Source: Zeus faber (Eukaryota; Chordata; Actinopteri; Zeiformes; Zeidae). Taken from it: 64,000 bases of DNA. Numbering within the stretch: the stretch's first letter is position 1; every line of letters starts with the position of its first letter. A program made the position numbers and the translations under genes. Below the pieces are notes generated by a model. That model had not been told where the DNA came from. It worked only from the letters and a program-made list of their open reading frames with translations, and made no database searches. Shown here piece by piece: positions 11,750 through 24,359 of the stretch. The stretch spans positions 27,932,121 through 27,996,120 of the forward strand of contig OY482852.1 of NCBI GenBank assembly GCA_960531495.1. Direction: 5' to 3'.

Positions 11750-14700
11750 CCATAGTTGGTCAACACGGGCCAGATTTCAACCGCCTTTCCTTGCCTGTTT
11801 AGGGGATTTGAAACGGATTTTGAATAGGTGACAAAAAAAGAAACCACTGTGGCAGAGTTGAGCCGGCTGTTTAAATCCCTCCCATGGTGTTGACATGCGC
11901 CGATCGGCTTGGAGCGCGCAGCAAAAAGCTGTATTAACACAGATCTTATCACTCCGGCGCTGCCCAAACAGCAACACGCATTGATTCCGAGCCAAATTAG
12001 ACCGGTGTTGGATATTCAGATGTGTCTATAGAGAAAGGGAGCGAGAGAAAAGATAGACAGCCAGATGGAGAGATAGATATATGTTTTCACTTTGCCTGGG
12101 AGGGAGTGTTGTCGTGTAACCAAAGAGGGACACGTGTAGCCATCACACAGCATCACTCCCCAACTCTCCAATCCCAATCCCCATGGCACCGGCCATTTAC
12201 GGCCATTGTAAAGTTACTCATAGGCGCAAAAATGCCTTCAAGAGGATAGATTTCTATTGATAGATCTCGCATAGATTTGATCAATGTTTTAATCAGTTAT
12301 GACCAACATGTATTCTTGTTTTCAGTCAGCTTCAATAACATAGTTGAGATGTACATGATTCTGAAAAATCATTCCAAAACACACATATGTGTGATATGAT
12401 GTTTTGAATGTGCAGAAAGTTTTGAACATGAGCAGAAATCCTGCTGAAACACATGTGAGATATTGAAGTCCAGGAGTTTATCATTGACGGGAATAGGTGC
12501 CAAATGCACATTTAAAGAGGTTACTTCCCCAAACAAAAGAGGAAAGAAGAGTAAATTATGCCTACAGTGTATATGCGTGTTGACTCAGCAGAGATAATAT
12601 TAAATGAGAAAAGTTGATCTACAGGAGAATAAAGAATTGAAAGCAATGAAGAATGCCGAGAGCCTTACTGCATTACATACATGTATATTCCATTATATTT
12701 TGAACTGTCACCTGGTGCCTGAATTTTGTGTTTTCCTTTACACAAATAAAGACATTTTCACCATAAGTTGATGCAAAAAAGGCACAAATTGGTGCATATA
12801 AATTCACCTGAATTCAGGAAATGAAATGTTTGATGCACCAAATTTTCTTGGGGTGGACACTCAGACTCCCACTTTATCTGTATCCCCCAATGTTCAAACG
12901 AAACCTGTGCCATTGCATGATTGTGCTACATGAGGGGAGAAGGGGTCTCAAATATGTTTTGCCTGGGGCCTCCAAATAAATAAGACCGCCCCTGGCCGGA
13001 TGGCTCCAAGGCCTAAGTCGGGCGGGGGGGTTTGTTATTTGGGTATGTGTAAAAGACTCACGCCATGTCGGCGCCCTACTGCCAGAAAGACTCCGTCTCC
13101 CTCCCTAAATCTGTACCAATTGTGGGTTTGCTAATGAAGAAGTTCAGTGACGCACATTCTCGAGAGAATGTTGTGGATTTGTTGCTTTTTGCTATCGGAG
13201 AATTGTTACTTTTTTCCACTTCGGGTTAAAGTAAAAGTATGTTTTATATAAGTTTCACTTTAGAATGTTCAATTCGACTTCAATGTTTATTAATATTTCG
13301 GACACTGTGCCTCACTGTAGTCTGGACTTTTTGTGCCTAATGAGAAGTCTATTGTCTCTTCGAATGATTTGATTTATCTTGTTTAGAAAGAGCCGATACA
13401 ACCAAAAAATGCAGAAAGCGAAGTAACTCCGGCCGTAACATAGTGAGTGAACGTCTGCGGTTGATTTAATATATTAGACACAAGATTGTAAAACTGTATA
13501 AGAATTCATCCTTTTAAAAGGTCACCGTTTGCATTAGCCCAATCTGAAGCAGTCCACATCAATTGAATTGTAAATAATTTCGAGGAAGCTTTTAGTCTAC
13601 CTCATTTGATTGTCTTGCTCTCATCTATTGCCTAAAGTAATTATTTCTTTGGAATGATTGGAAATGACTGAAAATGGGGACAGCTTCTGTCTATAAATAA
13701 ATAAACAGAAGTTAACTTTCATCATAAAAGTGAAATGGCACTGCAGCCCCTCTCCCCGATGAAGCGTCCCAGACTGGATTTGAACCCGCTTGGACTGCTT
13801 TTCTCTATGAGGATTCTGGGCTCGGGATGGGATGTCTGAGGGGTTGACTCACAGCAAAGGGAGTGCCTCAATGCCACTAAAAGGAGAGAGGAGAATGCTC
13901 CTCTGAAGCTGCGGCAGCATCTGACAGCCCGACCGCACGCTGCCAACTCAGATAAAGGGCTGGGAAGCCATTGAGTCCCCTGGGCTCCACTGCTAAGTGT
14001 CAGCACAGAAGCTTGTTCGCCAGGGCTCGTGGTCCTGGGGGCGACTAACCTTAGCAGGGCTGAGAGTTAAGAGAAAAGAATACAAGAAAACCATGGCATG
14101 GCGTTACTCGGGGTACCGATTGTTTTTTTTTTTACTAGATGTAAAACATTTGTATAGATGTGGAAGGAAAGGTAACAGTCTGTCTAGCACTAGGACCCAG
14201 GCAAGGGGCAGAGCGAGCCCAGCCCTACAAGGGGGCTGCTCCCCCAGTTTAAGTTTAATGTACCCTATAGAAAAATAGCAAAAACTAAACAAATATTGGC
14301 CAAGATATAAGTGTCAGAGACGACAGTATTGAAACAGATTATTTGAAGCTTGTTATCTGATCCCGGCTCTTTTCCAACTGCACAAACGGCATTCAGCGCC
14401 GTTCAGCTGACACCAATTCTAATAGTAAAGACTAGTTTGGACTGGACCAATGAGGACCAGTTCAGAACGCGTACATCATGAATATTCATATCTTGCCAAG
14501 AAAATAAATCTGCTAGTCATCTGGACTTACTATTCTCCTTTTTTCTACCGGCTAAATAAAGGTTTATTCTGGAATAAGTGACTCATTAAAACACTGGGGT
14601 TACTCCGTTATTCTCCTGCTGTGAATATAAAAAACAATGTCAGGAAAGGAGTTATTGTCTTGTTTTTTCTCACTAAAACCCCACAGTGGCAGTGAGCTGT

Positions 14701-16770
14701 AGAACTATGAAATATACATTTTTTTTGTAAATAATTGTCGAAAATTTGTTATGTGGAAGATTCTTCATGTTTTGTGAGAGATTAGAATTTAGGATTGATT
14801 GCTTAGGAACAGCAGTCAAGAAACAAGGTATACTTAAGCAGAATGGAGATGTTTTAAACAAGGTTTTTAGTTCCTTTAATAAAATATTAACATGGTTCAA
14901 GTGGATTCCAGTCACCTGCATGTCTCCGACTCGGGGAGGGGAATGTGCTCCAGCTGGAGGAGCCAACCACTGTTTTTCCCAGACTGCTCAGATTTTAGTG
15001 TGCTTTAACTAATCAATTGAATGGGCCATTTTCGGTTTTATCTTTCCTGTGGGGCTTTCTTCTGTGTCAAGAGGGGCCCTGAGTGGTAAACTAGCCCTCT
15101 TGCCTGTGTGCTTTATTGTGTGGTTTGAGTTGCCTTGGCTAACTGTGAGTAGGTTAAATTTGAGTGTTGTTGAACAGTTTTGATTTGGTTCAAATTGGTT
15201 CATGGTGGTGGTGGCACATTCATAATTTGCCTACAAATATTGTGACAATTTCTTCTTTTTACATATAACTCTGCACTTACCTCCCTGAATATTGCAGTCT
15301 AGCCCCACATTGGTTATTTTGGTTGCTTGTTCATTTATTGTTGATTTGATTCATGAATTAACTGTATAAGTTACTCCATCCCTCCTCTTTTATGGCCTGC
15401 GTTTAGGCCTCCTATTGAATCTGCTGCCACCTATTTGAATGGAGACAAGTCATTTATTTCATGCATTGTGAATAAAATATACATTATTTTTGGCAAATTC
15501 TCTGGCTGCAGTTTATTGTGGCTCTTGTGTCTTGTCTTGAGTATCACCTGGTCACATAGATATGGAAAGATATGGAGATAACACCAAATTTGCGTTGTCT
15601 GCGTTCTGTTAACACAAAAGCCTTTCATAATATATTTAAATATAGGAATGTGCAGTGATGTCGCTGATCAGTATCATTGTATCAGAGACAGATGTTGATT
15701 GAATGTACGTTGGAACAGACAAATCAATTTCACTGTGACTACACTGAAATCCAGAGTGGATTTAAGCCACACTTTGTAATAAGTATGATGATTTTTTTTG
15801 CTTTTTTGAAAACAAGGCTTATACAATATAAAAGGGTTCTGTACTTAGTTTATCAAGCAACTCAATATATCCAAGACCAAATTAATTAAGAATTAAGTGG
15901 ACCGAGATTTCAATTTAGCAGACGAATTGTGGAACTACCCGAGCCTGGGGTCTAAAGCTGGTAAATGAAAGAAGGGTTGAACATCCGATTGACTGAAGTG
16001 TAAGAGACATCGGAGAGGGAAGCAAGAAACTATTTTCTGTCAGATGCTCCCTGTCAAAAATCAAACGGGGAGAGAGACGATTCGGGTGTGGATCTCATCT
16101 CCCCGCCGACAGAAAGTATTCACACAGAGAAAATGGATATCGCATAAGCCTCGACAAGTGTGGTGCAATAACTGACACTGGCATTTCAGTCCTGTCCCAT
16201 CTAGTGACAAGAGAAAGCAACTTCTGTCACCATCCGGTGGTCAAAAGTCAGCCTGTTGTTGCTTTGGATTTGAGGCGCAGCTTTCTCAGCTGTTAATCTG
16301 ATGAGCCGGAGTTAGATCTCTCCCTTGACTGACGAGGGCATGGCATGGCATAGAGTGGTAAAAAAAACAACTTTAACTTTGTTTATGTTGACTTAAAATA
16401 GTAAAAACATTATATGGCCAAAGGGTGTCCTAAAATCCATTTAATACACAGTTTATTAAAAAAATTATATCAAAATATTATACAATATATAAGGCTTGAA
16501 ATTGAGGCGTTTTCCCAGTATGTATCCATGTATGTATCAGTGTCCATGCTTTTTTGATACATCTACGGGAGGGGGTCTGAGATTTAGGACTTTGATATGA
16601 GAGTTTTCAAAGCAACATTAATAACCTCACATGACATGCATCGCTAACAAAAACTGCAGAATTATCAGAGTGCATCAAAGGGAACAGTAAAATTGCATAA
16701 GCAAAGACCCTTAGTGGTCGCAAGTACAGGAGATGTTCATAATACAGGTGATTGACAGAAACTTAACAGA
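11750..16770. other. Intergenic stretch without recognised genes
   Basis: I see no spliced or single-exon gene. 12930-13010 (GTCTCAAATATGTTTTGCC, then a GGGGCC-rich part) resembles the tail of a common fish DNA-transposon remnant, but too little is preserved to classify. Confidence 0.4.
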
Positions 16771-16774
16771 ATTG

Positions 16775-17050
16775 CGAAAAGCAAGAGATGCCTGCTGCTG
16801 AACATGGTGGTGTATCAGTAATGGTATGGGCAGCCCTCTACTGGAAGTCATTGGGTCCAGTACTTGCCCTGCATGGTCATATAATGGCCAAGGCCAGTTT
16901 AACAGATGCCCCCTATGGTGCAACACGGTTCCCTTATCATTTTCCCAGATTTCAGGATGATAAAGGACTCCAAAAACACAGTTTAACAAAATCCAGAGAG
17001 GTTTCATGAACACCAGAATGGAGTCACCTCCTACCATGGCCTCTTAAATT
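16775..17050 (+). mobile_element. Tc1/mariner transposase fragment
   Basis: Translation from 16788 gives EHGGVSVMVWAALYWKSLGP and FQDDKGLQKHSL. These correspond to the Tc1 transposase stretch GGxSVMVWAAISWxSxGP and the FQxDNAPxH region that carries the second catalytic Asp. Ends and inverted repeats were not found. It is an old fragment of a lineage different from the other Tc1 copies here. Confidence 0.6.
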
Positions 17051-17079
17051 ACCTAGTATGAACATTCATTGAACCTTCA

Positions 17080-18640
17080 TGGGAAGTTCTGGAGCAAAGA
17101 GCTGAAAGGAGACTTCCACCTCCCTCAAACAACTGGAGGCTTTTCTTGTGTGACAGCATTCCAAGAATTATTGCATCTTTTCTGTAGGGTGGCCCTACTC
17201 CTTCTCCCACTACTGACTCACACAGACTGTTCTCTTCTTTCAAAACTCTCCTCAACCCTCTACCACCCTCTACCCTGACTGCTGATGACTTCTACCATTT
17301 CGATCCCAAAAACTCAAATGTGCCCTATTTAAACAAACTAATCTTTTTTCTCACACTGAATAACCTGTTGGATCCTAACCAGCCTAGCTTCAAATGCAGT
17401 CACTCCAATGACATTGCTCTGCTGACGGTTGTGGACACTCTGCAGGCAGTAAGAGCTGCCAATAATGTATCTGTTCTGATTTTGCATCGTTTATCTGCAG
17501 CCACTGACTCCCACTCCCACAGGGGTCTGTCCTCGCCTCTCTTCTCTTCTCACTGTACACCTGCTCACTGTGATCGGTCATCCAGCGGCATTGTTTCTCC
17601 TACCACTGACACCCAGCTCTTCTGCCCCTTTCCTCCAGGGTATACAGTACCCCGGGGATGGTAGCTCAGGAGGTAGAGCTGGTTGTCTAGTAATCTAAAG
17701 GTTGCTGGTTCGATCCCAGGCTCCTCCTGCTAGCATGCTGTAGTGTCCTTGAGCAAGACACTTAACCCCTAATTTCTCCTGATGGCTGCGTCCGTTGCTG
17801 TTTGGATAAAAGCGTCTGCTAAATGCAATGTAATGTAATGTACCACGAATAAACTGAATCTCTCCATGAAAGAACTCCTCATCATCCCAGCAAGTCCAAC
17901 CACTCAACACCACATAAATGTTCAGCTCCGCTCATCATTCTTAATACCATCCAAGTCTGCTAGAAAGGGGTAGTGATTGATGACCAGCTAACTTCCTCTG
18001 ATCAAATTTCCTGTCTCCTGATCCAGCACATTCACTCTGTACAACATGAGTAAGATCAGACGGTATCTGTCAGAGCACTCGGCACAGCGCTTGTCATGTC
18101 ACGACTAGACTACTGCAACGCTCTACTGGCCACTCTACCAGCACACACTGCAGATGATTCACGCCTCTCTTCATCTCTCTCCGCTGACTCCCTGTAGCTG
18201 CCTGCATCAAGTTCAACTCATTGATGCTGACCTACAGGGAAGTCACCTGATCGTGACAGGCCATACGTCTGAGGTCCACAAATGAGCGGCGGCTGGTGAT
18301 GGCTCCACTGCGTGGAATGAGTTCTCAATCCAGACTCTTGTCATGCGTGTTGGCCCCCATGGTGGAACAAGCTACCCAGCTCATTACGCTCTGCAGAGAC
18401 ACTCACAACCTTTAAAAAAGACCTGAAGACCCTGCTCTTTCAGGAACACCTGAATACCTGATCCTAATTGGGCCATATGACTTAATATTCTTGTTTCTGT
18501 TGACTAGCTTTAAGTTGTTGTGTTGACAACACGCTAAGGACACATGAGTGCTTGATGTTGACTAGCTGTTAAGTTGTAGACATAACATGTGAAGAGAGAG
18601 AAAAAAAATGCACTAACATGAAAATACTGACACTGATACT
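17080..18640 (+). mobile_element. L2-like LINE fragment interrupted by a SINE
   Basis: Translated pieces NNLLDPNQPSFKCSHSNDIALL (17360-17425, quoted in part), a later MSRLDYCNALLATLP-like stretch near 18095-18140, and a TAWNEFSIQ / LKKDLKTLLFQEH stretch near 18310-18450 match the central and C-terminal parts of fish L2-type ORF2. The frame is broken many times. The SINE at 17655-17843 splits it. Confidence 0.65.
17655..17843 (+). mobile_element. tRNA-derived SINE inserted in the LINE
   Basis: It opens GGTAGCTCAGGAGGTAGAGC (A box) followed by GGTTCGATCCC (B box). It then has the fish SINE body (GTCCTTGAGCAAGACACTT) and ends in GTCTGCTAAATGCAATGTAATGTAATGTA. GTACC occurs at both borders (about 17647 and 17841), a possible short target duplication. 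The tRNA part cannot fold a full acceptor stem, so it is not a tRNA gene. Confidence 0.8.
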
Positions 18641-18659
18641 ATAAGCGCCTAGATATTCA

Positions 18660-21440
18660 TATTTTGCCATTCTTTTGGACACCACTCTGGTGTTGCTTTA
18701 GCTGCTGTTCAGAACTACCAATATGTCTCTCCCACCAGAGGGTGGAGGCCACTCCTTTGACGTCATGGGGAATGCTGTAATAAAGACGTTTTGGTCCACT
18801 TTGGTCCACTGGTGTTGCGAAAAATCCAACCCTACTAATCATGCCCTTAAAAATATTACCTCCCCTTGTTACCTCGGAATTAGCTGAAGCAGTAGGGGCA
18901 CGCATAATAATTCATGAGACACACAGACAAAAATAATTAACATGATTAGCTCACTGCAGAGTACAAAAAAGCGAGACTGATGGTGTGATGTGTTTAACAT
19001 GGGTAATGGAGATCCAACCGAGGCAGAGTGTGAATACGGAATCCAAGTGTGATGTTAATGATGTCACCAAAATGAAAGATGTCAATCCCATGGAAACAAG
19101 ACTGAGTAATATTTCCTGGAGATTAAATATCATTATCTTTCAAATTACTTTTCAAACACATCATTTGCATACAAACACATTTCCCTGTTAAATACAGATT
19201 TAATTGTGACAATCTGACTTTACTTTACAGAGTAAAGAGTGAAGTTTATTATGACCTTTTTTGACTTGATTTTCAATTTGAGGTAAATGTCATTGCGGCA
19301 CCCCTTCGCTCTCAGCAGCAGGCCCCTGCAGAGACGTTAAGTAGGGGCAGGCGCTCAAAAAAAGAAAAAGAAAAGAAAAGGCACACGGACCCCCAGCTCT
19401 GGTTTTAGCCATTTTGCCGCTCTAGGGGGCATGTAAGAGAGTGAGTGAGGAACTGTTCCCTCTGTGTTTTGTTTCGTTCCATAAGGAAACGGAGCGGCAC
19501 AGCGTTCACACAGATCAGGGGTGGCCGCGATGGTGCAGTGGTCCGTGATCTGTGGTCCGCGCAGATCGTGGGAGCGCCGAGTACTGAATATGTATCTCTT
19601 GCCCAGACAATCCCCTGCCCCGATGCCCATTCAGGCTTAAAAAAAAGGCTCCTGTTAAAAAGGCCACCATGGGGCAAGGGGGCAGGTGCTCTGGTACCAC
19701 CACCCCACCTCCATGTGTCTGATCAGTAGATCCATTTTGCGCAGTTCTGTCCGACACGACGTCCCAGTACTATTTCATATCCAAAAGTTTCAGCCAAGAG
19801 CGGGTCAGATTGCAGCAGAAACTGCTGCTGATAAGAGTCCACGGGATTATCTTTTTTTTTTTAATATATATATGACATTGTTTGACGTCAAAACTCAAAC
19901 GATAATAAATAATCGTTGCCGTTTTTGGTCTCGTTGGGACAAAAGCGGAGGGGACACGGTGGGATGCAGTGACTGATCCATATCATGCAGGGGGGCGAAC
20001 TGCTTCTATTTCACAAACCACCGTGGGTCCGGACCCCGATGCATCTGACGATTAACCAAAAAAAAAAACGGCAAACAAACAAAAAAAACAAAAACTTTGG
20101 TATTCCTCGAAGGACAACAGTACTCAATCAGATGATAGCATCACGCCAGACACTTCTTTTTGTTCTGCATTTGTTTATGTGGGAGTCAGCGCCATGTCCT
20201 TCAATGTATGTGACAACCGAGAAGCAGGATGGAAAAAAGAAGACAAAGAAGAAAAAACAACAAAAATGTCTGGCTCCTGTGATGGATTACATTGTCCTAA
20301 AGTGTGGGCTTGCGTATTGTTTGCAAACATTTTCCTGACAAGAATAAATGTCAGGTAGGAATTCATGGCTCATAGTCGGAGCCCTTTTTCCATCCCTCTC
20401 ATAATGTTGCAATATAAGTATACGAATCACAGGGCTTCCAGGCGCCATTTTTTTACGTCCTCTCCTGCGCCAGGTACATTACGCAGGTGGAATCTAAATG
20501 GCCATTATATTATCATATATTTAAAAAATGGCAAGCTATTTGTTGTCCTTTGTTAGATAGATGGCAACACAAAACATTAAAGAGAACAAACCCGTTTTCC
20601 ATATATATCAGGTTAACCAAGGCTGGCATTGCTCAAAGTGAGTGTTGGAAGGAAAATACATTAAACTGCTTTTCATTTGCAAATGCCTGTGCGCTATTAC
20701 ATATTTATTCTCTGTAAAATGGGATGAAAAACACTTCAAAACACCCAACGTATTAATACACGTTTTGTTCCCTCTATTTGTGTATTCATCATCTTATTTT
20801 GAGTCAAAAAATTGCAACGGCAATACTCCCACCATTGTGCAAAATTAAAAAGTGCTATTCTTGCAGGTAGTAGTACTTTCCTGGTCCATCATGTTGAACG
20901 TCATCCACACCATCATTGTGTTTGTTGGGTGTGAAGCCAATTAAACCTGTTTTCTGTCGAGTTGCTAGACTGTTGAATAGAAGCATAAGAAAAAAGGACC
21001 GGAAAGGGGAAAATAATGTAGAAATCAGGAGAATTATTCTGTGAGGGAAGAACACAAATGCTCTTTAGTGTTTCTGGGACCTTGAATAAAATATTACATG
21101 TGCTGTTTCAATTAGAGTCCAGAGTCCAATTACTCACTCAAAAAGCTACAGCAATCAAAAGTGGGCTTCTACGCCCGGCGCTGGGATTTTCCTCGCCCCG
21201 GAATTTTCCTGCGGGGAAATTTTGGGAAGCGCAGGAGTTTGCGATTGCTGCGAACGAGGCTGCGAGACCAAATTAAATCACATTAATACATTATGTTGTC
21301 TTAACATCGCGGCATTCTCTATGCCGAGAGAAGCATACATTTAATTGGTCCGTTTGATGTCTAATGGATCTGGCTTGCCAAATCATGATTTACTTCAGAG
21401 GAAAATTCCCAAAAGTGAAAGACGTGGTGTATTGGCAAAG
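18660..21440. other. Intergenic stretch without recognised genes
   Basis: No gene recognised. There are short A-rich runs (19360-19380, 20060-20095, 20230-20265) and a T-rich run at 19852. 20860-20980 has a faint transposon-like look that I could not assign. Confidence 0.35.
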
Positions 21441-21479
21441 AGATGCGTGAGGTTTTTATATATATATATATATACAGAT

Positions 21480-21537
21480 GGATTTGATGTGTATATAGAC
21501 TACTCTGTAGCGAGTAGTCTATATACACATCAAATCC
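21480..21537. repeat. Perfect hairpin, 26-bp arms and 6-nt loop
   Basis: The left arm 21480-21505 and right arm 21512-21537 are exact reverse complements (GGATTTGATGTGTATATAGA at the left start). The loop is TGTAGC. A short TA tract (21459-21474) lies just upstream. Confidence 0.97.
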
Positions 21538-22026
21538 AATCTATTCTCAGAGAAATTTGTTGGCTATTCTTTTAACACAGATTGAGTGCAAGTACTGTCA
21601 TCTTCCTTCATGCAGTTATATTATGTCCATAGAATTTACCAGAGATGCAGTTTACTGTGGCGACCCCTAACGGGAGCAGCAGAAAGATGAAGAAGATCAC
21701 ATTGGAATTATACTATATTGGTGTTTTCACACCGCGGGAACTTTTTCATAGAGGAGCCACTCCTTTTAGTTGTGTCCGCGCTGCAGGAACTAGGAATGAT
21801 TGTAGTTCTGTGTATGCCGTTTTGAGGAACTTTTTTAGCTCCTACTCCAGAGCAGGGACTAACCAGAACAAGAGGAACCTTAAGTGACATAAGTGCACGG
21901 TGGTCCAGAAGTAAGTCCACGGTCCCTCATTTCCCCCACAGTCCACTCGGTCGAGGAGGATCGCTCTGGGTGTGGATCAGCCCACGTACATCCAGCGGTA
22001 ATAAAAAAGGTGCCAATATTGAGTTA

Positions 22027-24356
22027 TGGTCGGCTTGGGCGATCGTGCAAAATTCCAATCGTCGATTGCTGGGGGGCAGCGATCGGTGATAGACGATTTT
22101 ATCGGGGGCACGCACGTGTGTGCAGTGGGGTTCGCGCAGGCATAGAATGTAATGAAATGTGACAAATCCCGTTCAGGAGGTGCAGGATTTATTATTGACA
22201 AATAAAGTATTTACACAAAAAACATCCAGTTTTTACTAAATTAAGTACTATAGCAACGGAACGCAACGGGGAGACGTGCATCCCGACTGTGAGGACGCAC
22301 AGGTTTTTTGTAACAGTACGGTCTAAGGACTTGGACAGTTACTTAACTCAGTTGTGTTTAAGATTTTAGGAAACAAACAAAAATAAAAAGATCTAAAGCA
22401 AAAAGATGGGAGCCAGCATGCACTGCTGACACTGACAGGAAACAAAAAAAACTCTGCCCCAATTCTGAGTTCGGATTACATTTTTCATTTTCCATACAAG
22501 TGAGAAAGAAAATTAAACAAATTGAAATCTTTCTCTGAGATTCTATGTGACCCACCGTGGATTCTAGGTACATTTAGTACCTTTTGACTTATTTTTACTT
22601 CTTCTACCTTTGTTTTCACATCATGAAAGTGAAAGTGAAAGTGAAAGTGAAGAGTTTCAAAACATGGTATCACTTGTGCGAATCAAGCAACATTTTTTAA
22701 AGCTATGGCTTGTTAATGATGACGGTGCAGCAAACTATGTTTCTGAGATAATCACCCTCAAAGTTTTCCCAACATGTGGCTTCATTCAGACAGCTCCCAG
22801 AGTGCAAATGGATTGGAGGACCAACAAAGCCACATACCTACTTGCCACATGGCCACTTGACACCCAGCTGAATGGGGCAATGCCTGCATTGTTCTTGTGT
22901 TTATAGGGAATGTTGAACAGCTTCATTGCCAAACAACATCTTCATTTTTAAAAAAGCTTTTATTTAACAGTAAGAGCATACATGCTTTATAAAAGTGGAA
23001 TTATTTAGAAGTTTAAAAGTGCAGACAACACAACAAAATGTGCGGTCTGTCAATAATATTTGTCTCTGTATATCAACCTCAGTGTGTCATTTAATAAATA
23101 AATGTGCGTATGCCAAATAGCCAAAATCGCCTAGGAATGTTAATAGTTGACCAACCCATATTTCATTTCTGCTATAGCCTTTTGTCAAACGTTTTCATGT
23201 AACTCTCTCCACGATGAATAGGCAAAGTTTACATCACTTCTTTAGACCATGTACTAACCTGTTGAGCTAAGTCAAATTTGTAATGCATCTTGATGTGGTT
23301 GCTCACAGGTTGAACACGACCACCCAAAGAGAGGTTGAGGTGCTCACAGTTATTCTTGGAGTCTTTGACCATGGAGTTGTAGACCTCCCTCTCCGAGCTT
23401 ACTTCCTCGTGCTGTAGAAATCGCTTCTTGTAGAAACGCCCCTATTGTAACAACAAGACAGCTGCAGACAGGCGGTGCGGGCTCCCATCTCTGGGCCGCT
23501 CAGCTGCTACGGATCCGGCAAATCAATGGAGGGAGTACGCTGATTCGTCGGATCCTAAACCAGGAAGTAATATAGAGTTTATTGTCCCCGCAGTGAAATT
23601 CAGCTTGCTTGCGGGATGTGATGCAGACCAGGTGAGACGAGCACATAACCCAAGGCACTGGATACGTCGCGGGGGGAGCGCACCTAAGAGCGGATCTGAC
23701 GAACGTTTTCATTATTTGCTTGCGAGCCTTCGAGTAGTACTTTTGGCCCACGTGCCGCATTTTGTTTGAACATTTAATAAATACACTCTCCTTAATAAAT
23801 TTTGCCTCCGCCTTCCTCCCCTCTCTTATTCCCTGGCCCAGGGCCAGAACACACCTCTACAGTCGTTAAGTGAGGAGTACCTGTATTAGAAATTAGAATC
23901 ACAAGATTTGCATATTGAGCTGCAGGTACTTGCAGGGGGGCTGGGGGGGGGGGGGGTGGAGCACCTGCCCCATGGACCCCACAGTGCTCTTTTCATCAGG
24001 CACGCTTTTTTTCATTTTTTATTAATGGGTGTCGAGATAGCGGATTGCCTGGGCAAGATATATTTATGAGAAACTTCTCATGAACCTCGAACCTCGGCGC
24101 ACCTGGGATGAGCCTCCGCCCCTTCCCTCTCCTCTCTCCCTCATCCTCCCTCTCCCTCTCACTGTCTCCATTTCAGTTTCAAAACACGGTAAACTGCACT
24201 TACACCGTTTCAAATCTCTGATTTTTCCTGGCAGATATATAAAAAAAAAAGAAAAAAGACTGTCATCAATGTCAATTGCAATCGATGGAGTCGGTTACCG
24301 ATTGACAGAGTCGATCGCCAACAGATGATTTCATCGTAAATCGGCCCAAGCCTAGT
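22027..24356. mobile_element. Possible remnant of a DNA transposon (inverted related ends)
   Basis: The left end contains GGCTTGGGCGATCGTGC and the right end, read on the opposite strand, AGGCTTGGGCCGATTTACG. The core GGCTTGGGC is shared, and both are followed by diverged GATCG/ATCG-rich sequence. This resembles terminal inverted repeats of a hAT-like element, but no transposase was found between them. Spacing is about 2.3 kb. Confidence 0.28.
22625..22653 (+). repeat. (GAAAGT)n hexamer array matching IRF sites
   Basis: Four to five tandem GAAAGT units. The unit equals the AAGTGA hexamer used as a classic interferon-regulatory-factor target. No nearby gene start explains it, so a chance microsatellite is the simpler reading. 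Confidence 0.5.
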
Positions 24357-24359
24357 GCC

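Noticed and set aside
17659-17730. Possible tRNA gene (A and B boxes, GGTTCGATCCC)
   Set aside because: No acceptor-stem pairing, and it continues into a typical fish SINE body and tail.
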